NCBI GenBank assembly: GCA_036346355.1 | Contig: CM070570.1 | Location: 48,933,592-48,997,591, forward strand | DNA: 64,000 nt | Reading direction: 5' to 3' | Origin: Rhipidocladum racemiflorum | Lineage: Eukaryota; Streptophyta; Magnoliopsida; Poales; Poaceae | In this document: in pieces, positions 35,641 to 46,760 of the stretch | Layout: each line of letters starts with the position of its first letter | Position numbering within the stretch: position 1 is the stretch's first letter | Translations under genes and position numbers: made by a program | Notes under the pieces: model-generated | Seen by the model: only the letters and a program-made list of their open reading frames with translations | Told to the model about the DNA's origin: nothing | Database searches by the model: none

Positions 35641-36399
35641 TATATACCGAAAATAAAATTTGAAATCTTGCATGAGGCTCCACGACCGCGGTGAAAGCAA
35701 CAAACGCACACACAAAATCACAAAACACAAACAGTTAGCTACAAGACATAAGGGAAAAAAAAGAGATGCAAGATTATTAGTTGAGCTCTTGTACTATCCT
35801 ATGTCTTCACAGTCAAATCCCCCATTGATTTCCTTCTAACTTATAATTTGTCGGGAATTCCTCTCTCTCCAAAACACAGCAAATTGGACTTGAACTCGAG
35901 ATTGCAAAACCGTTAACTGGAAAGAAGACAACGAGATTTAACTACACGCGCAATTGAAGGCGCTAGCTGCCCATAGTACTTAAGAGTAGTGTCCAATCAA
36001 CACCTCGATAGAAATAGATTCATGGCGAGAATCTGTTCTTCAAAGCACATATTATTTATCTCTTTCCAAACACTCCAAACAGTAGCTGTTGTAACCATGT
36101 TTAAATAAAACCACATGCTTGCGGTTACTAATCGATTTTTTTTTTTGAAATAATCTTTTTTTATTCGTGAATTACAAAAATATACCCATTTTATTTTATT
36201 TTTTTGCAAAAGTATCCATCTGTCGCGCCACGTGGCAGCCAGTCGCGCCACGGTGGCATGACAGTAGTCCACATGGCGCTTTGTCGCGGTGAGGTGGCGC
36301 GACTGGCTTTGGTCGCGGTGTGCTGACGCGACTGGTGGCTGAGCTAGCACGTTTGGATAGAAAGGGTGGGCAAGGGTACGCGTTCCGACAAAAACCGGG
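35641..36399. other. Intergenic with degenerate repeats, no gene
   Basis: Unique AT-rich DNA to 36210, then four variants of GTCGCGCCACGTGGC/TGGCGCGACTGG between 36220 and 36340. Those variants form small inverted repeats including a CACGTG core. No coding recognised. Confidence 0.4.
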
Positions 36400-36607
36400 A
36401 GAGAGAGGGAGAAAGAAAGAGGACAAGAGGGCGGAAGAAAGAGGGAGCGGGAGAGAGAGAAAGAGAGAGGGAGCGGCCGGGTGAGCAGCGGCGATCGGAG
36501 AGCAAGAAGGAGAAGAGAGGAAGAGGGAGCGGCGGCAGCGGCAGAAGTAGAGAAAGGAGGAAAAGAAGAGGCAGGAGGGGAAGAAAAAGGAAGAGGAAGA
36601 AGAGATA
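36400..36607 (+). repeat. Purine-only-rich (GGAGA)n tract
   Basis: About 200 bp almost entirely A/G on this strand, broken by a short GC-rich patch at 36474-36496. It yields Glu/Arg/Lys ORFs that are compositional artefacts. It could be the pyrimidine leader of an unrecognised minus-strand transcript. Confidence 0.85.
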
Positions 36608-36643
36608 GTTTCTTCTGTTCGTTCTTCGTTCGTCGGTTAGTAA

Positions 36644-36961
36644 TTTATATAATGATTTTTTTGTCGATACAATTGATATGTAATTAGAAAAAATATAGGT
36701 AATCTTAGAAAATTATTAGAGTAGTTAAAAAATTAGTACCTAATTAATTTTATTTTACGCATTTATATAATTATTTTTCATCAGTATAATTGATATATAG
36801 TTAGGAAAAATATAGGATAGCCCAAAAAAATGCAATACCTAATTAATTTTGTTTTACGCTTTGATATAATTATTTTTTCGTCAGTATAATTGATATGTAG
36901 TTAGGAAAAATATAGGTAGCCTCAGAGAATTGTTAGGGCAGCCCAGAACAATTGCAGCACA
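36644..36961 (+). repeat. Three tandem units of about 100-118 bp
   Basis: Units start near 36644, 36762 and 36861. Each has T-ATATAAT-ATTTTT, then (C/G)ATACAATTGATAT(G/A)TA and TTAG(A/G)AAAAATATAGG, and the first two end in CCTAATTAATTTTXTTTTACGC. Divergence is clear, so the array is old. Confidence 0.85.
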
Positions 36962-37953
36962 AACCGAAAAATTGTTAGGGTCGTAGTTTGTTCACCTAGC
37001 AATTTCTTCATTACTGTAATGCCCTTGTAATATAATATATTGCTTATTTCATCATCTGAACTTTCGTTGTATGTGCCCTAATATGTGTTCAACAAATAAT
37101 TTTAGGTGTTCCATTGCATATATTCGAATTCAAGAAGCTAAGACTATCTAGATTAATAAAATTAAGACATTAGTAAGGGTGTTTGCGTGAATGGTACTTA
37201 GCTTTAAGTACAATTTGCATAAGAAATGATTTACACAGGTTGGGTATACTTACTAAGGTTACTGGCTGCATTTACGTGCTTGTCACAATGATCCTTATGA
37301 CTTAAAACACTTTAGCTAAAATTTTCCTAGGCTTAACTATTCATAGCATGAGTTGTTGTCAACTATAATAATTAGGGTTATTGCACTACTAGAATTTAGA
37401 TGCAAAGCAAGGTGTAAATTAAATATTTTTTTTCAGAATATGGTAGTATATATATCAAAGAGAAAATCTGGTCCATTCTTCCTAAAAACTACATTTAAAC
37501 ATGATATTTTATGGGCTGCCGAAAATGCTTAAGCGTTTCTGAAATTTACACGATAACAGCTCGGTTTTCTTTCTAAGCTTGCAGCTGCACCTTAAAGGAT
37601 TAGTGAATCATTCTTTAGGCACTGGTAGGAGGTACCTCTAAGAGTACCACTTTTAAATATCCTAGGATTTGATTCCATCAAACTTTGAGTTTTTTTGCAA
37701 CAGTTACGTCTATTCGAGCTATTCTACTATTGAAACTTTGACTAGAAAAAAAATGCATACCATGGCTACACTTATATATTTTTGTATAATTGGGATCCTT
37801 GTAACCCCACGAACACAACAAAACTGGTTTTACAAAATTTCATGTTCATTTGAGCCAATGTTTTTTCAACTGAGTTCATTCCTAACTGTTTTTTTTTTTG
37901 CAAAAATGGGACATCTAAGACCCCAAGAATAAGTGATATTTATTTCATAATTT
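36962..37953. other. Intergenic, nothing recognised
   Basis: AT-rich unique sequence. A short ORF at 37669-37932 has no recognisable domain. The last part may belong to the Copia element whose gag starts at 37954. Confidence 0.4.
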
Positions 37954-38419
37954 TTGGAGCACATGATAGAGACGGAGTCAATCGACGATTTCGCCATCCG
38001 GTTGACAACAATCGTCAACAAAATCAAAGGGCTTGGCGATAAGATGGAGGAAAGCTATCTGGTAAGAAAATTCCTTCGTGCTGTCCATGGCAGGTTCCTA
38101 CAAATCATCTCCACCATTGAGCAGTTCGGCGACCTCAAGGTAATGACAATTGAGGAGTTGATCGATAGCTTGAAGTCACACGAGGAACAGATTAGAAGAT
38201 CCAATGGCGGTGATGAAGAGCACCTACTCCTAACGCGCGCTGAGTGTGAGGCCCAATCATCGCGGAGCAATAGCGAGGGATCCTTGGGTGGCTCAAAAGG
38301 CGATGGTCAATGAGGTCACAAGAATCGAAAATTCAATAAGACAAATTGAGATGCTATAATTGTAATGATTTTGGGTATTTCTCTTCGGAGTGCCGCAAGC
38401 TGAAGGAGGAGAAAGTAAT
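37954..38419 (+). pseudogene. Copia gag fragment (UBN2-type) with zinc knuckle
   Basis: Ty1/Copia gag of the UBN2 type, truncated at its N-terminus. The open part carries TESIDDFAIRLTTIVNKI, GDKMEESYLVRKFLRAV and a LMTIEELIDSLKSHEE-like helix. After a stop at 38311 and a frame change, a CCHC-type knuckle appears (CYNCNDFGYFSSEC) with Tyr where His is required, so zinc binding is lost. Element H is inserted immediately after the knuckle, at 38420. A few bases continue beyond 50213, but the rest of the Copia element is not seen. Confidence 0.85.
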
Positions 38420-39089
38420 TGTCGGGGGGTCGGGTAGACCCCACGAAATTACCTCGGGTGCCACGAGGGGCGCGGGCTCACTGCTGCCCGAACCACCGGA
38501 AGGTCGTCCCCCGGGACGACCTAGCCAGGCGCCACGAGCAGCACGAGGTCGTTCCCGGCCTGGTCACGAGGAGGTTGTTCCAAGGAACGGCCTAGCCAGG
38601 ACCTTTTAGGAGGTCGCATGACCTGGTGGACCGATAGCTCGTGCTCGGGCCGAAGTGGCCGAGTTCGGAGTTAGACGGTAGCCGACCTGACGTGATCCCG
38701 AGGTCGGTAACCACCCGCTGCGTAACCTCCGCTAGTTCGTTGCGATCTCTGCGGGAACGTGGCAGGAATGTAGGATCCGTTAGTTACCACGTTGGACCTG
38801 GTCGGACGTGAAGTTAGTGGGTTTGAACAAGCACACCCCTTTGTAAGCTATAAAAGCATCCCCACCATGAAGGGGACGGACAACTTTTTCTGCACAAAGA
38901 TATACACGAGCTGGAGTAGGGCTATTATCTCCTTCTTGAGAGGCCCGAACCAGGGTAAACTATAGTGTTCCTGCCCGTTGAAGTCCAGTGAGTCACTCCT
39001 CTGAGTATCCCATCACGTGAGAAGGGGTCGCAGTTGGTCCCTCCACCAACAAGTAAGCTCGGCGGGGGCCTGCTCCCCAATCGTCGACA
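38420..39089 (+). repeat. 5' LTR of element H
   Basis: TGTCGGGGGGTCGGG to ATCGTCGACA, 670 bp. Strong TATA box TATAAAAG at 38849-38856. It matches 49556-50213 with about a dozen substitutions and small indels by eye, so the insertion is fairly young compared with its neighbours. Confidence 0.93.
38849..38856 (+). promoter_or_regulatory. TATA box of element H (5' LTR)
   Basis: TATAAAAG, repeated at 49973-49980 in the 3' LTR. It probably sets the start of the genomic RNA about 30 bp downstream. Confidence 0.75.
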
Positions 39090-39091
39090 GC

Positions 39092-39109
39092 TGGCGCCGT
39101 CCGTGGGGA
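39092..39109 (+). other. Primer-binding site, tRNA-Asp-like
   Basis: TGGCGCCGTCCGTGGGGA lies two bases after the 5' LTR. The first nine bases match the complement of plant tRNA-Asp 3' ends. Confidence 0.75.
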
Positions 39110-39141
39110 TCGACTTTCCCTTTCGTGAGGAATCCCGGAGG

Positions 39142-41050
39142 ATGACAAGTTCCCAAAATCGCCAGGGCCTCGGCGCCCCCGGAATCGAGGAAGAAGACAA
39201 GCAGTTCTTCGACAATGGGGCCGCCCGGCGTTCTTGGCCTTGAGAATCATGGCGGTTCCGGAGCTTCTCCATGGAAACCGCCGCCAAAGCGATTCTTCGC
39301 TCGGCTCGGCGCCCTCTCGGACGGCGAGTATGACGAGCTCACGATGGTCCGGACATCCCGAACTTTTCGAGCTCGACCAGGGGACCGCGTCACGGGGAGA
39401 CACCGTGATGTCACCCTCGCGATCCGTCCAATCCCGTAACATCTTCGTTGCGGAGGAGGATGGAAATGTCGGGAGCAAATCCCGGCGAACGCAGCGTCTT
39501 CACCGCTCTGAAGCGGCCAAGGAGCACCGCAAGCATCTACGAATCGGACACCGGCGGCTTATGCGGCAAGTCCGTGGTGGCCGACAAACAAGACCAGGGC
39601 GAAGTTCGTGAGAATTTCCGCAGCGTCACGGGACTCGAGAGCCCGTGCGATGACGAACGAGCTCGTCACCCCGCGTTCCCCGGCGAACGCCTTCAAGCCT
39701 TGGCCAGCCCGCGGTGGTGCGCAACCTCGGAGAGTTTCTGGCGGAGTCGACCTAGAAGCCATGGAGTGCGGTGTGGCCCGGCGACCTCGAGGAAATTGCC
39801 CGCAGACATAAAAGCGGCGGAAGCCTCCCGAGAAAGGGCGCCCGAGAGAAATTTCTGAACGCCGCCGCCCGGCGTCAAAGCGCCTCCACCCGAAGCGACT
39901 CGCGGCCGTGCCGGAGTGGCCGGCGCGACGGCCGGGCTCGGGAGGGCACCCGGAGCAATTCCCGGGGGCTCCCTCGGGACCAACGGAATGCGAGCCACGG
40001 GCAGAACCGGGCCGAACATTCCTCTTCGGGCCACTCTCCATCCTACTGAGGCATAGGAGATATTCTCTCGCTGGGCCCACTAACCTCGGGCTCGGCGGTG
40101 GGCATCGCCCGGCCGCGCGCTTCGCAATGACCGTCGGCAGTCGTTTTGGTGCGAGGCGTTCGCGGCGTCGCTACGACGTGTGACCTGGCCAATAAGGTTC
40201 AAGCCGGGTCACATCGAGAGATTCGATGGGACTCGAGAACCCGACGAGTTTCTCTCGATCTACACCACGGCCATTCTAGCCGGAGGTGATGAAAGGGTCA
40301 TGGCTAACTTTACGCCTGATCTTTGGGCCGGGCGGCTCGGGCGTGGCTATTCAACCAGAAGGAAAACTTCGATCCGGTCCCCGACACCTGGTGGCGGCAC
40401 CCTCCGGGCCAACTTCCGGAGAGTCGCTACGTCCGCCGGGAAGGAGCGCAACCTCGGCGTCGTCTGACGGGCGAGACCTTGCGCCCGATTCGTCGGCGCT
40501 TCATGCAAATACGCAATTCCATCCCAAGCATCTCGGATGAGGCGGTTGTCCGGGCTTTCAAGTTTGGGGTCCGAGGCGTCCGCTTTACTCGAGACCTCGA
40601 AATTCACCGAACATCACGGCCAACGGTACATTCCGCATGGCCGACCGTTATGCCAACGCGGACGGGCGATCCAATGGAAGAAGGCTTGGGCGAAGGAAAG
40701 CTGCCCCTCGGCCGGACTCGAAGGCGTCAAACCGAAAGAGCGTGAGCTCGATCGAAAAAAATCAAAAGAAGAAAAAACCCTCCGTCTCCGAGCATGGTGG
40801 CGGCCATCGAACGACAACGACAACGGCCGACCTGCAATCGTATAAAGGAGGAGCCGCGAAAGGAAAAGGCCGGCCGGTTCAGCGGAACGAGCAAAACCGG
40901 GACGACCAAGACGCGGCGACCAGCGCGACGGGCTAAGCGCCTATTTTTGCCCGCTTCCACCAGGCGACGGGCACGACTGCGGAATTGCAGAACATGGGCC
41001 TCCCGCTGGAGCAATTCTCTGATGGCAAGGGTCCCATGCCCACGCTCCCG
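39142..41050 (+). pseudogene. gag of element H, multiply frameshifted
   Basis: The first ATG after the leader (MTSSQNRQG) opens a short frame to 39240; coding signal then hops between frames. The capsid-like gag domain is recognisable at 40180-40460 (FKPGHIERFDGTREPDEFLSIY, then a tryptophan/phenylalanine-rich segment). A Lys/Arg-rich nucleocapsid-like segment follows at 40630-40930, with a residual HQATGHD near 40970 that resembles the zinc-finger area of this lineage. Several frameshifts preclude a full protein. Confidence 0.7.
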
Positions 41051-41103
41051 AGCAAGAAGGAGGCGTCAAGGGCAAGAAGCCCGCCGAGGAGGAAGATACG
41101 GAC

Positions 41104-41850
41104 ATGGAGTACCAGGAGCCGAGAAACCACATCGCCGTGATATTCGGGGGCTCCGCCGCCTATGGGTCTCGACGGGAGCTGAAGGAGGCCGCACGCGAGG
41201 TACTCCGTGTCACCCAGGGGAAGCCTCCCGTTCAACAGCTCAAGTGGTCCGAGCTGCCCATCACCTTCTCCAAAGACGACTACCCCCAGGGGATGACGAA
41301 ACCCCAGAGGCTCCCGATGGTCGTTAGACCGACGATCTGCAATACCGCGGTAGGACGAGTGCTTGTGGATTGCGGGAGTTCCCTGGACCTGATATCGGCC
41401 AGGGTCCTGGACGAGATGCAAATTCCTCGGTCCAAGATCAAGAGCGTCGTAGTCCCTTTCTACGGGATAGTCCCCGGCACCTCGGCCAAGCCGCTCGGGC
41501 AGATCGTCCTGCCCGTAACCTTCGGAAGCCCGAGCAACTTTCGAACGGAATTAATCACCTTCGAGGTGGTTGATTTCGAGTCGGCCTACAACGCCATCCT
41601 GGGCCGACCAGCGCTCGCCAAATTCATGGCCGCCACGCATCACGGGTACCAATGCCTGAAGGTTCCCGGCCCCGGCGGCGTGATCTCAGTGAAGGGAAGT
41701 CCGAAGGCGACCCTAAACTGCGACGAGAATGCTCTAGACATGGTCGGGCAGCTGCCCCAGCGCGGACCCGACCAAGAGCCGAGGAGTTCCCGACCCAGGG
41801 CTACCCTCCAGGCCGGGGGAGAAACTAAGGCCATCCATGTGCGGCCTTGA
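41104..41850 (+). CDS. Protease domain of element H pol
   Basis: A single 248-residue open stretch, part of the gag-pol polyprotein rather than a free gene. The retropepsin active site is VLVDCGSSLDLIS (Asp-Cys-Gly-Ser-Ser, about residue 88-92). Downstream FEVVDFESAYNAILGRP is the conserved flap-side and C-terminal block. Upstream, HIAVIFGGS is the usual linker of Tat elements. The first ATG in this ORF is probably not a true start. The frame ends TGA at 41848 just before RT, where intact relatives read through. Confidence 0.8.
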   Translation: MEYQEPRNHIAVIFGGSAAYGSRRELKEAAREVLRVTQGKPPVQQLKWSELPITFSKDDYPQGMTKPQRLPMVVRPTICNTAVGRVLVDCGSSLDLISARVLDEMQIPRSKIKSVVVPFYGIVPGTSAKPLGQIVLPVTFGSPSNFRTELITFEVVDFESAYNAILGRPALAKFMAATHHGYQCLKVPGPGGVISVKGSPKATLNCDENALDMVGQLPQRGPDQEPRSSRPRATLQAGGETKAIHVRP

Positions 41851-41879
41851 GCCGAGGCAAGGTCGTACACGTGGGGGCT

Positions 41880-42915
41880 TCCCTGGACCCTAAATAGGAA
41901 CTCGAGCTCGTGACCTTCCTCCGAAGAAGCGCGGACACGTTCGCCTGGGAACCGTCCGACATGCCCGGAGTCCCAAGGGAGGTCGTCGAGCACAAAGCTA
42001 GCGATTCGGCTCGACAAAAGCCTGCGGCGAAGCTCAGGCGCTTCTCCCGGAGAAGCAAGCCATCATCGAGAGGAACCGGACAAGCTCCTCAAAGCCGGTT
42101 TCATACGGGAGGTCGACCATTACGATTGGTTGGCCAACTTGATTATCGTGAAGAAAAAGGGGGCAAGTGGCGATGTGTGCCGATCACACAGGACTGAATG
42201 CCGCATGCCCAAAAGACAATTTCCGCTACCTCGGATAGACCGGTTGGTCGACGCAACGGCCGCCCGAGGCGATGAGCTTTCGACGCCTACTCAGGCTATC
42301 ACCAGATCGGCATATCGCCCGACGACGAGGAGAAAACTTCCTTCATCACGCCGCTTTGGCACATTACGCTACACGACCATGTCCTTCGGTCTAAGGAACG
42401 CTGGAGCGACCTTCCAGCGCCTCATGCAGAAAACCTTCTCGGACCAAATAGGTCGGAACCTGGAAGTATATGTAGACGACATAGTTGTCAAGAGCAAGAT
42501 GGCCTCGGGTCATGTACCCGATCTAGAGGAGACCTTTCATAACCTCAATAAGCATCGAATAAAGTTGAACCCTGAAAAATATGTGTTCGGGGTCAAGGCT
42601 GGCAAAGTACTCGGCTACATGATCGGTCCACAAGGAATCGGGGCCAACCCTGAGAAGATAGAGGCCATCGAGAACATGCGGCCACCCGCTTGCACGCGGG
42701 AGGTTCAGTCCCTGACCGGAAGGATGGCAGCCCTAAGTCGCTTCATCTCGCGGCTCGGGGAACGCGGCCTGTCTTTCTTCAAGGCGCTCCGGAAGCACGA
42801 CGGTTTCGCTTGGACAGAGGAAGCAGACCGCTCTTTCGAAGAATTAAAACTATATTTGTCAAGACCCCCGGTCTTGACCACGCCGAGAATGGGAGAGGTT
42901 CTCTTGCTCTACCTG
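41880..42915 (+). pseudogene. Reverse transcriptase of element H
   Basis: RT domain in at least two frames. The N-terminal fingers region is split near 42100-42190 (a LANLIIVKKK block, then a frame change). The palm is open from about 42350: TTMSFGLRNAGATFQRLM and the catalytic YVDDIVVKSK (about 42469-42500) are intact, followed by the thumb with LNPEKYVFGVKAGKVLGYM. RT copies the element RNA into cDNA in the particle. The catalytic Asp pair is preserved although the whole frame is not. Confidence 0.85.
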
Positions 42916-43690
42916 GCCGCCACACCCAGCGGTAAGCGCCGTCATAAGCGTAGAATGGGACGAGTGCGGCGCCCGATCTACTACATCGGCGAAAGTCCTA
43001 CACGGACCAAAGGAGCGTTACCCGAGGTCGAAGCTCCTTTATGCGCTCCTCGTGGCCTCGAAGAAGTTAAGACACTACTTCCAGGCCTACAAAATTCGAG
43101 TCCCGACCAACTTCCCGCTTAGAGAGATTCTAGGGAATCGGGGCGCATAGCGGACGGATCGCGAAGTGGGCCATGGAGCTCGCCGGTCGAGATCGAATTC
43201 TCGGCCAGGACGGCGATCAAATCCAGGTCTAAGCGGACTTCCTAGCCGAATGGACAAATCCGACCCTTCTAAGTCCGAACCCGACCAGGCCAGAGCACGG
43301 TCATTTGGGTCATGCACCGACGAATCCCGAGCTTACAATTGCTCGGGGCTAGAGTGGTCTCGAATCCCCAGGGGAAGCGGATCGATCGCCCTCCAACTAC
43401 ATTTCGGCGCAGCGAACAACGCAGCAGAATATGAGGGTTCGCTAAGCCGGACTTGGGCGTGCGGGGACGCTCGAGTCCAACAACTAAGCTGCGAAGGCGA
43501 CTCGCGGTGGTTGTCAACCAGGTTAACAAGGAGTATCAGTGCTCCGATGACTCAATGGCGCTTTACCTGGTTGAAGTAAGGAAGATGGAAAAGTACTTCA
43601 GAAACCTCGAAGTACTATACATCCCCAGGAAGGACAATACCCTGGCCAACCATCTATCGAAGGTCGGTTCCGCCCAGTTTCCCGCCCCGG
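42916..43690 (+). pseudogene. RNase H region of element H
   Basis: After the RT connection the frame is broken repeatedly. A recognisable C-terminal RNase H segment is VVNQVNKEYQCSDDSM (about 43506) and YIPRKDNTLANHLSKVGS (about 43616), the usual RNVxADxLS-like end. The upstream catalytic acids cannot be traced in a single frame. Confidence 0.65.
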
Positions 43691-44977
43691 CGAGGGTGCT
43701 CGTCGAGCACCTCTATAAGCCCTCCATACCCACCGAAGAGGAGGCAACTGAGACGGGTGGTACCGTCTCCTTCCTCGAGCAGGGTGCGAGTTGGATGACG
43801 CCATTCATCCAATACCTCGTGCACGGACACCTTTGCCGAGGAGGAAGCCGAGAAATCCGGCTAGTAAGGCGCTCCTCGACCTATAAACTGGTCGAGGGCC
43901 TCTTATACCGCAAAGGCGCGCGTGGCGTCCTCTCCAAGTGCATCACCCAAGAGGAAGGCAAATATCTCCTCAAAGATATCCATGACGGGATGTGTGGAGC
44001 TCACTCGTCCTTTAGGACCTTGGTGAGCAAAGCCTTCCGGTTGGTTACTCTTGGCCAAGCGGCCTGGCCGACGCGCTCAATAGTGACCGCTTGCCGACCT
44101 TGCCAGTTCCATGCCCGGAAAGTCCATCAGCCGGCATACGCACTGCAGACCATGCCCCTAACCTGGCCGTTCTCGGTTTGGGGCATCGACATACTCGGTC
44201 CATTTCCCAGGGGAAGGAGGGGTTGTAAATACCTGTTTGTCGCAATCGACACCTTCACTAAATGGATCGAGGCCGAGCCTATATCAACCATCTCGGCACA
44301 GGCGGCTAAAAGGTTCTTCCGCAATAATGTAGTAAACCGCTTTGGCGTTAAGTCGCCTCATCACGCATAACGGCACTCAGTTCACAAGCGAGGTGTTTCA
44401 GGCTTATTGCGAGGAGGTCGGGACCAAGATATGCTTCGCATCCGTGGCCCACCCGCAGAGCAATGGGGCGGCCGAGCGCGCGAACGGGCAAATCGTCCAA
44501 GGAATCAAGAAGAGAGTCTTCAAGAGCCTCGATCGGCATGGTCAGGCCTGGGTAGACGAGCTACCTCCCGTCCTCTGGTCGGTCCGCACCACGACGAGCC
44601 GAGCTACGGGTGAGACCCCCTTTCAGCTCGTATATGGCGCGGAAGCCGTCCTACCCGCCGAGGTTGTCCTAGGATCCCCAAGGGTGAACCTAGCCGATAG
44701 CATCGACACAGAAGGCGAGCGCCTCCTCGACCTCGACCTCGCGGAAGCAACTCATGAACGGGTTCTGTTGCGATCCGCGGTTTACCTGCAAGCTCTCCGC
44801 AGGCACGCCGCTAAATCGATACGACCAAGGACCTTGCACGTCGGCGATCTCGTTCTGCGACGGGTCCAAGACCTGTCAAAAGCCAACAAGCTAACGCCAA
44901 GATGGGAAGGTCCTTACACGGTCGTCTCAACAAAGACGCCCGGGTCCGCCTCGCGATGGAAGATGGTCGAGAACTAG
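43691..44977 (+). pseudogene. Integrase of element H, catalytic Asp changed to His
   Basis: Integrase inserts the cDNA. The HHCC finger is present (HDGMCGAHSSF, then CRPCQFHA). The first catalytic Asp lies in WGIDILGPFP (about 44180). A one-base frame change near 44345 separates the halves. The second motif reads ITHNGTQF (about 44356-44380), with CAT in place of the Asp codon, which should abolish catalysis. The Glu of the triad is kept in NGAAERANG. A C-terminal block TPRWEGPYTVV (about 44894) matches the usual end of Gypsy integrases. A TAG closes the frame at 44975. Confidence 0.85.
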
Positions 44978-45690
44978 CTAGCACTTGGAACATCGACCAA
45001 CTGCGTAAGTTCCATATCTAACTAAACCAACTTTACTCCTTTAAATAAAAATTCGACACTTGGCCTCCCGGTCTCCCTCGTTCTCTCTCGCTTTCTCTTT
45101 CTCTCTTTAAACCTCCCGCGAAGTGCTGTGATCAAACTCGATCCGGTATCAAAGAGCGGGCTCGGACGTCAGGGCGCAAATGGACGAGCATCCTACCGCC
45201 TAACATCGGACCACCAGAGCTCGACCCCGAGGGCTTTCTTCTCGTAAGACGACCATCTTTTCACGGCAGGCCTCCGCCGCAGACAAAGGGTCGCATGAAC
45301 ACCCCTCGGACGGTTCCCAGCTCAGGTCGGCCGGTGAGAGGCGTAGACGCACCGTATAAAGTCACACGGTCCCCGCAGGGCTCTATTCCGTCAACAAGGT
45401 CATGTTTGCAGCCTACGCCCACGACCTCCGTTGGCGGCGGGGGCTATAGGGATACCGCGTGGCTACGACCTAGAGGAGCTTTCGCACGAGGTAGTCACTC
45501 CCTAGTACGATCGTTCACTAGATCGCGTGACTATCGAACTCCGTCGAATAGGAAGCAACGGGATAGGGCATATCGTTGTCGTTCCGAGGGAGACAAAATA
45601 GAGAAAAATAAAAGACATCTATCAAACACGATCATATTATGCCCAACTTGGCAGCTTTTTCGCTAAAGTCTTTTGCAGGAATGAATTACA
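44978..45690 (+). other. Non-coding spacer after pol in element H
   Basis: Contains a C/T-rich run (about 45075-45110), then a mixed GC-rich stretch. No coding on either strand is supported. It ends before the antisense ORF's last exon at about 45702. Confidence 0.5.
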
Positions 45691-46124
45691 GAAGGAACGA
45701 GTTACAGGAGGCCAGCACGCTTCTCGTCCTGCAGAGCGACGAGCTCGTCCCGCACGGACTCAAGCTCGGACTCGAGGTCAAGCACTCGCCGATGAGCTTC
45801 ACGACCCTCGCTTGCCGCTTGACGAAGCCGTTTGGACTCCTCCCGTTGCTGGTCGATCGTCCGTTCGGCGCTTCGCGCGGAGTCACGCAGGGACGCCACC
45901 GTCGCCTCGAGCCCCGACCTCGCCTGCTCACTCTGTTCGAGGCGCTCCTTGAGGAAGAGCGCGGACTCCTCCATCTTCTGCCGAATCTCGGCCTCAGAAG
46001 ACCTCAGCTCGGCGACCAGGCGCTCGAGCTCCGCGATCCTAGCGTCTTGCTCGGCCTGGTGCTTCGCGACAACTTCTGGCGGCACGGTCGCGGCGTGGAA
46101 GTCCTTCATGGTGGTCTCCAACAC

Positions 46125-46195
46125 CTACGCAACAAGGCATCTCGGGTCGCAGTCGGATTTTTGGGACAAAAACACATAAGTGTTAGGAGACTTAC
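46125..46195 (-). other. Intron of the antisense ORF (71 bp)
   Basis: On the minus strand the exon ends TGTTGG and the intron runs from GTAAGT to TTGCGTAG. The next exon starts GTGTTGGAG, joining in phase 0 into the coiled-coil exon. Splicing removes in-frame extra sequence. Confidence 0.6.
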
Positions 46196-46559
46196 CCAAC
46201 AAAGCCGAGCCTCCAGCCCCTCCTGGAACAGCTCGGCGGGGTCCTCCGTCCCGCTTTTTACTCCCTGGGCGGGGGCTTGAGCTCCTTCTCCTTGGTCGAG
46301 CGCAGGGTCTTGAGCTCGAGCTCCCCCGTCCCCTGGGGGCGGGAGACCTTGCCCCTGAGGATCGACCCCCATCTCCTGCAGAGGGACGGCCTCGAGAGCA
46401 AGGATCACCTCCCGCTCCTCTTCCTCCCGAGCAGGAGTTGCGCTCGGGGGCTCCTCCTCCTCGGCATCCGGGCTCATGGGGTCCTCCGCCCGGAGCACGA
46501 GGTCTACGGCCGGGGGAGCTCCCTCCCCGGTAGGCCCTGCCTCCTCGCAAGCCTGGACC

Positions 46560-46760
46560 ATGGCGACGTCTCCGGGCGCAAGGTCGACCGGAGGCACTGG
46601 GTCGGCGGCCGGGAGGTCGGGTGCCTGAGGTTGGGCCATGGCGGCGTCTTCCGGCACGAGATCGACTGGAGGCGCCGGGTCGGCGGCCGGGAGGTCGGGT
46701 GCCTGAAGTTGGGCCGTGGCGGCGTCTTCGGGCACGAGATCGACCGGAGTCGCCGGGTCG
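46560..46760 (-). repeat. About 90-bp tandem repeat in the antisense ORF
   Basis: Roughly two and a half copies of a unit containing GGTCGGCGGCCGGGAGGTCGG, CTGA(A/G)GTTGGGCC and GGCGGCGTCTTC. It encodes a Pro/Ala-rich tandem peptide on the minus strand. Confidence 0.85.

Noticed and set aside
36366..36687. Lys/Arg/Glu-rich ORFs
   Set aside because: Pure purine tract artefact.
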